Source: Fulvivirga aurantia (GTDB lineage Bacteria > Bacteroidota > Bacteroidia > Cytophagales > Cyclobacteriaceae). Taken from it: 7,174 bases of DNA. The notes beneath the pieces are model-generated. The model saw nothing but the letters and a program-made list of their open reading frames with translations, had not been told where the DNA came from and made no database searches. Shown here in pieces: positions 1 to 7,174 of this stretch. Each line of letters begins with the position of its first letter. The stretch's first letter is position 1. A program made the translations under genes and the position numbers. The stretch covers positions 1 to 7,174 of the forward strand of contig NZ_SMMD01000750.1 of the NCBI RefSeq assembly GCF_009711475.1. The letters are read 5' to 3'.

Positions 1-495
1 GCTAACGATTATTTCAGCACCGGAGATGCGTCATTTGTTAATGATTTAAGAGGTATCGGTACTGCAGACGGATCTGAAAAATTCACCTCTTCAGGATTCA
101 GCGATGCACTTCAAATTTCTGAATTAAACGGTAGTTTGAACGCTTCAAATGAATTTTTAATGTTTGCGCACGACAATACAGCACATGCTCAGGGCCAAAC
201 TACCGACATAACTGTAGATCCTGGTGTGTTGGACTCACATTGGGCCAGAAGTTGGTATGTAGAAAATTCAGGTGATGTAAGCGTGGAGTTAAGATTTGAC
301 TTTGGGGATGCGGGTCTTGCTTACAGTGGAGATCCTACTGATTATGTACTTCTATACAGAGCAAATACTTCATCAAATTATACAAGAGCCCTCGTAAATT
401 CTTATGCTACTGAAAATGGCGATCAGTTAGTTATCGATGCCAGTAATGCTAACCTGACTACAGGTTATTACACTCTTGGCCAGGGAGAACAACTA
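1..495 (+). other. C-terminal part of a beta-sandwich domain (LamG-associated, DUF8202-like)
   Basis: Codons 1-165 contain FVNDLRGIG (12-20), ADGSEKF, then NEFLMFAHDN (50-59) and HWARSWYVEN (80-89), followed by alternating strands (VSVELRFDF). The order 'ND-GIGxxDGS ... FLMxxxDN ... RxWxVxxxG-V' is what I remember from a domain that follows concanavalin/LamG-type domains in Bacteroidota surface proteins, annotated in some databases as DUF8202. I assign the family from memory of the pattern, not from a search. If it is right, a LamG-like carbohydrate- or protein-binding domain probably lies just upstream of the window. The region ends near YYTLGQGEQLVPGD, a linker leading into the first supermodule. 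Confidence 0.6.
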
Positions 496-3400
496 GTGCC
501 AGGTGATGTCTATTCCTACCAATCAGGCGATTGGAATGATCCGCTTACTTGGACTACCGATCCGTCAGGTGCCTTAAGAACACCATCTGGGGGATTAGTA
601 CCCGGTGCTAATGACAATGTTACGATACTTACAGGTAGAACAGTAACCATGGATTCTGATGATAATGATGGTATTAATCTTACTGTCAATGGTGAGTTAA
701 TTGTGGCTAACACTAGTGGCCATGATTTCTTTAACATTCTGGGAGGTGGAAAGATTACAATTTCAGGAGATGCATCTAATAATGATAACTTCCCTACGGG
801 TTCTATAACAGTTTTTGCAGATTCAATAGTGGGAGGTACCGTTGAAATTCGTGGAGCAGGAATCAATTTAAATCAGAATAGAATCTATAACAACGTTCTC
901 ATTAATCTCAATGCTACTGCTAATCAAGCAACACTTTTATCTGATTACGTCATCAATGGAGATTTGACAGTTGACCGCGGTCAATTACGAATAAATGACA
1001 ATAGTTCCACAACCGCTAGAAATATAACCGTATATGGTAATACCCAGATTAATGGCAGCGGTGAGCTAACAGTTGGAACTGCCAATGCCAGACATGAATT
1101 TAACTTTTATGGCGATTTCGAAAACTTGGGAAGAGCTGAATTTACTAACCGTAGTTCCACAGACTATAACAACGAAGCTACAAATGGTATCGTGGATGCC
1201 AACTTTCTAAGTGCCTTGAGTAATCAGGAAATCAGCTGTAATGGAGTAACCAATTTTTATCGTATTGAAATCGATAAAGGTACTGATCAAACATACATCC
1301 TCGATATTAATGCAAGCACTGCTGCTAATTTCAACTTGTTTGGCCCAGCTGACTATGGCCACAGCAATACTGCTCAATTAATAACTAATGATAATGCGCT
1401 TGGCCTTTTAAGAGGAACAGTAAGGCTAAATTCGAATGTTGATGTACCGGTTCTAAACAACGGAGGTAATTATAATATCTCTGAGGCTGCTCGTCTTTGG
1501 GTAAATGGAGGATCAGCTGAGAAACCTGCAGGTACAGCCATTGTACCGTATGGTACTATTCAGTTATCAGGTGGTATTATAAATGCGCCAATTAGTAGCG
1601 GAATTACTACAAGAGGCAATGGTAATATTGTTGTTTCTGACGGTACTTTAACTGTGAATCAAATTAGGACTTCGGTTCTCGGTGCAGAAAATATTGGCGG
1701 TTACACCCAATCTGGTGGTATTGTAAATGTTACAGGAAATAGTATTCAGACAGATTATTATGTATTTAGTTTAACATACCCTGGTAACACTTTTAATATG
1801 TCGGGTGGAACCTTGAGAGTAGCAGGAGCACCAACCGGAGCTAATACGGGTGGTATATTCATAGCAAGTGATGAAGGAAATCAAAGCGTTACAGGGGGGA
1901 CTGTTATTATGGAAGTTGATCGTAATGACGATTTCAAATTAACTTCACTGGCTCCTTTTTGGAATGTTATAATGAGATACACATCTGGTACTGGAAATGA
2001 AGTTGATTTAATAAACGGTGCTTCTGGTAGTGGTGCAAATACTACCACAATTTCTGATTTAGACCTAAGAGTACTAAACAACCTAACTATTGAGAACGGG
2101 ATCACTTTTGATCACAATGGTATTGATGTTGAAATTGGTAGCGACTTCATAATTGAAGCTGGTGGAGATTATTTTTACAATAACTCTGTACCTAATACTA
2201 CAACCATTAATGGTGTAGATAATAGCGTCATGTCATTCTTAAATAGAACAGGAGGAGTGAATGATGAACAAAGGTTTTGGAATCTTATAATCAATAAGCC
2301 TACATCAGCCACAGTTACATTGCAGTCCGGAAAATCAGATGTAACTGGTAATGAAAATAACCTATTAAGGGTTGATGGTGACTTTTTTAAAGTTTTAAGC
2401 GGCACACTAGATCAAGGTGTACATAGTATAAGGATGTACGCAGATACCGTTGTAAACTATGATGTTCTTACTGTCTATGATCCTAGTGCAACAAACGATT
2501 CAGATCCGAATGGCGAAAATGATTTGTTTAAATTAAGAGACGATGGAGGCCCAGCGACAGTATTCATTACGGCTGATACATCAAGATTTGGAGGGATTAA
2601 GTTGAATAGTGCCGATGAAATCATCGAGCTGATAAGCGATGTTAAAATAGATTACTTGGAGTATCGACATGGAAGAATTGATTTAGGTACTCATAATCTT
2701 ACTATTGATGTTTTAAACGAAAGGCTTACAAGTCAGGCTGGTGGTCCTAATGGAAACAATCAGTTTAGTGTTGAAGACATGTTCATAACCGATGGAAACG
2801 CATCTGATGGCGGCTTATCTTTAAAAGTGAATGCTGATGGTACTAACCCTGGCTTTGTTAATTGTGATGAAGCCAATTCAAATAGTAATCCAACTGTGTT
2901 TTTATTTCCAGTAGGTACTGGTAATACCGGTGATATTGCCACATCAGAATATACGCCTGTAAATATTAGATTATTGTCAGCTTCCGATGCGGGTTATATT
3001 ACTGTTGTTCCGGTAACGGATAAACTGGCAACTGCAGGGCCGTACCCTTTGGGTAATGATATTTCAGACAGATATTGGATTGTAGACTACAGTGGTTTTA
3101 CTACAGTACCTAAAGTAGAGAGAATGTGGTTTAGGTCTGTTGAAAAAGATGATCCGAATGGCGGAGCTGATGGCTTTCCTTCTAACTATGTTCCTGGTTA
3201 TGTTTTAGAGAATGATCCTTTTACGAGAACTGCAGAGGTTGATGCTGGAGCACCCGGGTCTTCAGGTATTGACAATACTGATGCAGAGAATATAAGGATT
3301 TTCTTCTGGGGTAATGAAGGGTCTGGAAATCCTGCTGGAGGGTTTGATTTGAAACATGCTGCTTACACGGCTGGTGATGCCTCTAAGTTTGTGGGTGCAC

Positions 3401-6400
3401 CTGAAATCTTTTATTCGATAAACACTTCTCAGACCAATTGGACTAATGGTAGTGCATGGTCATTGACACGAGATGGTTCATCGGCTGGAGATTATCCTCG
3501 TGATGGGGATATTGCGATCTTGACAAGAGACAATGGAGGGGCAGGTGATCCGACAGGTTATGGTGCTGGCGTATTTACGATTAACAATGGTACAGGCCCG
3601 ATTAATATCGCAAAGTTAATTTTTGATGATTTTGATCCGGTAAATAATAATTGGATTAGTGGATGCCCCCGAGTAATATTTGATTCTAATGGAAGCTATA
3701 ATGCTTATAATTCAATATTCAATGAGGTTGAAGTAACTGATAGGCATATTGGTGGCCCTACTCCAAATCAAAGTCATGGTGCTGTTATGCAGTATAATAT
3801 TAACGCCTCATATACGGGAATTTTCCCAGGGGGGGACTTTGCCGACTTTAATAATTATTCAAATGCACTTGTTATTTATGCGTGGGATGGAGGAACGGGT
3901 ACAGCTACACTTTCATCAGATGCATCTGAGTACCCTATGCTTTGGTTTGCAGGAGGAAATTCAAGCAATAGGATTATGGAGTTTCCAGATGTTGATGTCA
4001 CAGTAAATGGTAGAGCTAACATAAATGGAAATATGCTAATCAGGGTTAACAACAATTCTGCTCGTACATTAACATTTAAAAATAATGTAGAAATTGGATC
4101 GGGTTGTTGTGGGCAAGGGTTTTTCGAATTTGATGGTAATTCTACAGGAAATCAGACTGTTATTATTGAAGGTGATTTAAGCTTTAATGGTAGTAATGGA
4201 GGACAACTCAGATTAGTAAATAACAGTGCTGCAAATACTCATAATCTAACCGTTTACGGAGATATCACTATTCCTGGCACAGGAACAATGAATTTAGGTG
4301 ACGGAAGTAATTCAGTTATCGAGCTAGAGTTAAGTAGTGTTGGAACAAACACCTTTACTAATTCTGGTACTGCCATCCTGCATAGGGTAGTAATGAATAA
4401 GGGGAATTCTAAGGATAATTCATTTTCTTTTAACGATCCTTTTACATTAAATGGTACATCGAATGGTACAACGAAGGCAATAAAAATTCAGAACGGTACT
4501 TTAGTGCTCAACGACCCATTAATAAACATTAATCTAACTACTGGTGGATCCAGCTTTAACATCCCTGCTTCCGGAGGCTTACAAATTACTGCTGGCCAGG
4601 CTAATGTGAGTGGTGATGATTCTGGGATTTTATTAAATGGTTGCTTAATTATAGATGGAGGAACATTAGATATGGATGATGCTTCTGGAAATGGGAATAA
4701 CTTTATCGAATATTCAGCTTCAGGAAATGCTATTCTTGAAATTTCTTCTGGAGCACTGAATGTTGGGTCGCAGATAAGACCAATAACTACCGCCAGTACT
4801 GGTGTTTTGAAATATAGACAAACCGGAGGTGATGTAAGAATAGGTACACAGGCAGCGCCAACCTCAAACCGAGGTATGCTTCAAATATATAATGTAGGAA
4901 GTGAATTTACGTACACAGGAGGTACTTTAACGATCGAAAGACATCAAATTTCACCTACTATATCAGCGCTGTATTTAGATCCTGATGATTTTGATGTAAC
5001 TGAGGAGATTACAATATTCAATGCGAATACACCAGCAGGACAGAATGATTTCAGAATCAATTCATTCATTCCATTAAGCGACCTAACTATTAATGGCACA
5101 AACAATCCGGTTGCGTCTATTAGAACCACACCTTTGACTGTTGTTGGACAGCTCACAATTAATAGCGGTGCCACATTTAATGGTAATGGTATAACTCTTA
5201 CTGTGAATGGTGATTTTGAGAACAACGGCTCTTATGACGCTCAAAATAATGAAACAATTTTCGAATCTGATTTGACACAGGAATTAAGAGGTTCAGGCAC
5301 GAATAATTTCTTCAGATTTACGAAATCAGGAATAGGCTCTTTGGAACTTACTAATTCTGTAACTGTCAACGGTCTGTTTTCAATAAATAGTGGCACACTC
5401 AATGATAATGGGTTTGATATTATACTAAATGCAGATGCAGTAATAAATGGGGTTCATTCTAGCTCAGGAGGTAATGGTCTTGTTTTCTCAGGTTCTACAA
5501 ATCAAGAATTAAGGAGGTCCGCTTCAGGAACAGGTAGCATTGGTGGTATTAGAATTAATAATACCAATGGAGTTACAATACCTGATGGTAATGGTTATAA
5601 CTTTAATATAAACGGAGATTTACAATTAAACGGAGGGGTCTTTGATGTAGGAGGTAGTAATATTTTATTTGGTGTGAACTCGGATGTTGTAGCTGTTCAG
5701 CCCTTTTCAGTCTCAAATATGATAAGAACAAACAGCTCATTTGTCGATAAAGGTGTTGGTAAGACGTTTGCAGCAAATACAACTACTGACTTTACTTTCC
5801 CATTGGGACAGGCTTTTTATACCCCTGTTGTATTTGATTTGAGCACAAATTCAAATACATCCGGTTCAGCAATTGGATCTATATTTATAAGCCCTGCGAA
5901 TGAATATCACCCGACTATTAATGATGGGAATGACCTGACAGCTGGTGGCGATATTAATAATGTATTACAGTATTATTGGGCGCTAACTGCCAAAAATGTT
6001 ACAGGTATGACATCTGATGTCACTTTTAGCTATAACGATGCTCAAGTACAAGCATTAAATGGTAGTGAAGCTGATTATATCGCAGCTCGAATTTTAACGT
6101 TTAATAATCCCACCAACTTAATAAATAAGTTCACTACTAATGAGGTGAGCGAAATCACAAATGAGATACATTTTACCTTTACAGGAGAAGACTCTAATAG
6201 TATTTCGGGAGATTATTTTGCTGGAATAGACATAGCTATACCAGATAATGTTGCCACCTATACAGTCGATACAGACGGAAGTTTTACGGCTGATGTCTAT
6301 GATATTGCGGTACCTGGAGGTGGAGCACCTACCGGTTCAGTGGTGATTGTTCCCTATGGTTACACTTTGACCTTAGATCAAGATGAAGCAAGATTTTATC

Positions 6401-7174
6401 GTACAGTGATTCAATCAGGCGGAATATTAGAGGTTACTAATTCCACCAACCATCGGTTGGGTATTTTAGATGGCACAGGTGATTTAAGGATTGTAAGTGA
6501 TGGGATCAACGCAAACTTACCAGCTTTTTCTGGCGACTTTTTATCTTGTTCTGGTGGTGGATTGGAATATGCAGGTACGGGTAGTTACAATATACTTGCA
6601 GGTATTACATCATTAAGGAGTTTGACATTGAGTGGTTCAGGGGCAAGAAATTTTCCAAATAATGACGTAACTATCTGTCAGGATTTGATAATTAATGGTC
6701 CGGAAATTTCGATGGCAGCAAATAGAAGGATAACAGTAGAAAATAATCTGACTTTAGAGGGTGGTGTGTTAAATAGTCCTGAAGGTGCCAGCTCTCGTAT
6801 CAATATTAGATCTGGAGATTTCATTATTAATGGAGGAACATTTAATGGGGCTTCGTCAGGGAGAATTAATATAGTCGAAAATCTCATTATAAATGGGGGT
6901 ATAGTTAATGCTGGAAGTTCGAACTATATATTCTCAGTTGGTGCTGACATCAATTTTATTGCAGGCCAGTTTAATGCACAAAATAGTGTGGTATTGTTGC
7001 GTAATTATGGATCATACGCATCATCTATTAAAGAAACCACCATCATGGGTGATTTTACAGGTCCAAATGCCTTGAACAATTTAGAGATTCAGAAAAATGA
7101 AGGAAATGTTGAAGTAAATATTAATTCTGATATTGAAATATTAGGTAATTTGACATTGTCTGATGGAATTATAA
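1..7174 (+). CDS. Giant repeat-rich beta-helix surface/secreted protein, partial at both ends
   Basis: Frame 1 is open for all 2,391 complete codons, starting ANDYFSTGDA and ending LTLSDGII, so both termini lie outside. The composition is rich in Gly, Asn, Ser, Thr, Asp, Ile and Val, with only eight Cys, as in extracellular beta-structure proteins. In order, the chain holds the end of a beta-sandwich domain (codons 1-165), two long collinear supermodules (170-1134 and 1135-2083), and the start of a third (2085 onward). Each complete supermodule has a Trp-containing entry motif, right-handed beta-helix-like coils, and an FP[VL]G...TPV...YW beta-sandwich. Similar giant proteins are common in Bacteroidota, where most are T9SS cargo placed on or released from the cell surface. 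That export route is inferred here, since no signal peptide or C-terminal sorting domain is in view. No transmembrane segment or catalytic motif was noticed. The likely role is adhesive or structural. The coding assignment is very secure; the function is not. Confidence 0.93.
1567..1917 (+). repeat. Array of SGG-x-L-x-V beta-helix coils in supermodule 1
   Basis: Five coil starts of the form [ST]-[GD]-G-[TI]-[VLI]-x-[VMA] lie at codons 523 (SGGIINA), 546 (SDGTLTV), 571 (SGGIVNV), 601 (SGGTLRV) and 631 (TGGTVIM). Spacings are 23, 25, 30 and 30 residues, about one turn of a parallel right-handed beta-helix each. The Gly-Gly turn followed by alternating hydrophobic residues is the expected rung pattern. 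Helix geometry is inferred from the periodicity; the repeat itself is read directly. Confidence 0.7.
2896..3390 (+). other. FPVG...YTPV...RYW beta-sandwich domain closing supermodule 1
   Basis: Codons 966-1130 hold FLFPVGTG (967-974), YTPVNIRLL (984-992), a strand AGYITVVPVTDKL, then DRYWIVDYSGFTTVPKVERM (1023-1042) and IRIFFWGNEGSG near the end. The combination 'FPVG ... YxPV ... G-x-I-x-V ... RYW-x-V ... V-x-F' recurs in large Bacteroidota secreted proteins, where it follows beta-helix stretches. Its partner in this window is the FPLG domain near base 5797. The spacing between the two is 964 residues (FP[VL]G) and 967 residues (YW). No function is known to me. It probably caps or spaces the helices. 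Confidence 0.6.
4036..4278 (+). repeat. Local 57-residue tandem repeat inside supermodule 2
   Basis: LIRVNNNSARTLTF (from codon 1346) is echoed 57 residues later by LRLVNNSAANTHNLTV (from codon 1403). Both are followed by a turn and a strand (NNVEIGSG and GDITIPG). Between them lies the GSGCCGQGFFEF stretch. The match is short and imperfect, so an old duplication of two coils is likely but not certain. Only the second copy has a clear counterpart in supermodule 1 (codons 326-346), which suggests the first copy was gained in, or retained only by, unit 2. Confidence 0.45.
4654..4941 (+). repeat. Array of SGG-x-L-x-V beta-helix coils in supermodule 2
   Basis: Coil starts lie at codons 1552 (DGGTLDM), 1582 (SSGALNV), 1608 (TGGDVRI) and 1639 (TGGTLTI), with spacings of 30, 26 and 31 residues. 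They pair in order with coils 523, 546, 571 and 601 of supermodule 1 at offsets of 1029, 1036, 1037 and 1038 residues. YRQTGG pairs with YTQSGG. The near-constant offset shows the two arrays descend from one ancestral array. The fold is inferred; the periodicity is seen. Confidence 0.65.
5149..5694 (+). repeat. Coil repeats 'nGdfeNnGsy...F...QELRgs...' in supermodule 2
   Basis: This stretch shows two successive units of a pattern common in Bacteroidota beta-helices: a strand 'TLTVNGDFENNGSYDAQNNE' (1733-1752) leads to 'TIFESDLTQELRGSGTNNFF' (1752-1771) and 'RFTKSGIGSLEL'. It is repeated as 'GLVFSGSTNQELRRSASGTG' (1826-1845) and 'IRINNTNGVTI'. The N-G-x-[FV]-x-[VF]-G hairpins between them (TVNGLFSINSGTLNDNG, NINGDLQLNGGVFDVGG) have the same length and polarity. 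A related Q-E-I unit occurs in supermodule 1 at codons 408-427. Confidence 0.6.
5797..6249 (+). other. FPLG...YTPV...YYW beta-sandwich domain closing supermodule 2
   Basis: Codons 1933-2083 contain FPLGQAFYTPVVFDL (1933-1947), a strand GSIFISPANEYHP, then LQYYWALTAKNVTGMTSDVT (1989-2008), FSYNDAQV and DYFAGIDIAIP at the end. It corresponds part by part to the FPVG domain of supermodule 1. The loop between FPLG and YTPV is eight residues shorter here. The W-x-L...V-T-F-x-Y-x-D run resembles the beta-sandwich at the window's start, so all three may belong to one broad fold; that is inference. Confidence 0.6.
6253..7174 (+). repeat. Supermodule 3, N-terminal part (codons 2085-2391), cut by the window end
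   Basis: The third unit begins with ATYTVDTDGSFTADVYD (2085-2101), then SVVIVPYGYTLTLD. It sits where the next entry motif is expected, 948 residues after the supermodule 2 entry, but Phe and Tyr occupy the positions of the two Trp. Helix-like coils follow: QSGGILEV, GTGDLRIVSD, QDLIINGPEI, ITVENNLTLEGGVLNSPE, DFIINGGTFNGA, NLIINGGIVNAG. The last residues, ALNNLEIQKNEGNVEVN and LGNLTLSDGII, are still inside a coil, so the module continues downstream. Confidence 0.6.
6469..6699 (+). other. 'GTGdLRI...FLSCSGGgLEYaG...DVTICqDLiING' beta-helix segment with a Cys pair
   Basis: Codons 2157-2233 read DGTGDLRIVSDG, NLPAFSGDFLSCSGGGLEYA, then YNIL, LRSLTLSGSGARNFPNNDVT and ICQDLIING. I recognise this as a recurrent segment in Bacteroidota giant secreted proteins, but have no family name to give. 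It holds Cys 2183 and Cys 2226, two of only eight Cys in the visible protein. A disulfide between them is possible after export, but this is inference. Confidence 0.5.

Larger units (their letters stand above)
508..3402 (+). repeat. Supermodule 1 (codons 170-1134): entry motif, beta-helix, FPVG beta-sandwich
   Basis: The module opens with VYSYQSGDWNDPLTW (170-184) and then LVPGANDNVTILTGRTVTMD (199-218). This is the familiar Bacteroidota entry to a beta-helix: a GxW-W pair, then P-G-x-N-D-x-V-x-I. A long stretch of short beta-strands and Asn/Gly turns follows (NLTVNGELIV, YVINGDLTVD, NITVYGNTQI, FYGDFEN). It closes with VFLFPVGTG (967-974), EYTPVNIRLL (983-992) and DRYWIVDYSG (1023-1032). Supermodule 2 has the same parts in the same order about 965-970 residues later, so this is one unit of a large tandem repeat. 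Unit 1 also carries a segment around codons 815-950 (including DSDPNGEND and DDGGPATVFITAD) that has no obvious match in unit 2. Confidence 0.75.
3403..6249 (+). repeat. Supermodule 2 (codons 1135-2083): entry motif, beta-helix, FPLG beta-sandwich
   Basis: The second unit starts with EIFYSINTSQTNWTNGSAWS (1135-1154) and DYPRDGDIAIL (1164-1174). This matches the first unit's entry: Trp 1147 and Trp 1153 correspond to Trp 178 and Trp 184, and P-x-x-G-D-x-A-I to P-G-x-N-D-x-V-x-I. Internal blocks also match unit 1. The 21-residue block at 1400-1420 aligns without gaps to 326-346 with 11 identities (GQLR...N..TVYG). FTYTGGTLTI matches FNMSGGTLRV, and NGDFENNGSY matches YGDFENLGRA. It ends with an FPLG...TPV...YYW domain. 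Unit 2 has extra sequence early (around 1346-1426) and is shorter late, so total lengths stay similar. Confidence 0.75.

Noticed and set aside
516..866. Minus-strand ORF of 116 codons
   Set aside because: It lies wholly opposite the frame 1 coding sequence, has low-complexity Pro/Ser/Val/Leu composition typical of the antisense of Gly/Thr/Asn-rich coding DNA, and covers part of the well-recognised module 1 entry.
2251..2290. GGAGG followed by ATGATG, looking like a ribosome binding site and start
   Set aside because: The ATG pair is in frame 2 and reaches a stop after nine codons (MMNKGFGIL). Frame 1 continues unbroken, and Bacteroidota rarely depend on such sites.
1881..2942. Three minus-strand ORFs (1881-2105, 2175-2405, 2760-2942)
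   Set aside because: All are antisense shadows of the continuous + frame, with no recognisable domains and no arrangement that looks like an operon.
3749..4006. Plus-strand ORF of 85 codons in frame 2
   Set aside because: It overlaps the frame 1 gene completely. Frame 1 has domain-like, periodic sequence here, while frame 2 gives a Met/Gln/His-rich sequence with no motif.
4944..5225. Minus-strand ORF of 93 codons
   Set aside because: It is antisense to the clear beta-helix coil sequence of supermodule 2 (TLTVNGDFENNGSY and neighbours); no domain seen.
5511..5520. AAGGAGGT-like string resembling a Shine-Dalgarno sequence
   Set aside because: It encodes the Leu-Arg-Arg of the QELRRS coil in frame 1 and no start codon follows at a usable distance.
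6678..6887. Minus-strand ORF of 69 codons
   Set aside because: It is antisense to the regular coils of supermodule 3. Its hydrophobic appearance comes from the reverse complement of Asn/Ile-rich codons.
508..7174. Possible CRISPR array or short DNA tandem repeats
   Set aside because: The repetition is at protein level with varied codons and variable spacing. No identical direct repeats with unique spacers are visible.
1..7174. Possible polysaccharide lyase or other beta-helix enzyme
   Set aside because: Right-handed beta-helices occur in lyases and glycosidases, but I saw no catalytic motif, and the repeated module design is more typical of structural or adhesive proteins.

Overview
The whole window is the interior of one very large protein-coding gene on the + strand. 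Reading frame 1 is open from base 1 to base 7174: 2,391 codons with no stop, followed by one leftover base. Neither the true start nor the stop lies inside the window, so the gene is longer than 7.2 kb. I found no second gene, RNA gene, insertion sequence, CRISPR array, promoter or terminator. The short open frames elsewhere, mostly on the minus strand, are shadows of this frame.

The organism is most likely a member of the Bacteroidota, probably a marine or environmental Cytophagales- or Flavobacteriia-like bacterium. This is inferred from the AT-rich coding sequence and from a domain style typical of giant secreted proteins in that phylum: Gly/Asn/Ser/Thr-rich beta-helix coils, 'GDWNDPxTW ... 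PGxNDNVTI' entry motifs, and 'FPVG ... YTPV ... YW' beta-sandwich domains. Such proteins usually leave the cell by the type IX secretion system (T9SS). The diagnostic signal peptide and C-terminal sorting domain would lie outside this window, so T9SS export is inferred, not seen.

Layout by codon (codon n starts at base 3n-2). Codons 1-165 are the end of a beta-sandwich domain. Codons 170-1134 are supermodule 1: entry motif, long beta-helix, then an FPVG-type beta-sandwich. Codons 1135-2083 are supermodule 2, with the same order of parts. Codons 2085-2391 are the start of supermodule 3, cut by the window edge. Modules 1 and 2 are collinear paralogues with a repeat period of about 965-970 residues (about 2.9 kb). 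The duplication is old, because it is visible in the protein but not as near-identical DNA.

With only one gene visible, no multi-gene system can be described. The likely role is a long, stalk-like extracellular or cell-surface protein (adhesin or matrix type). No catalytic motif was recognised.
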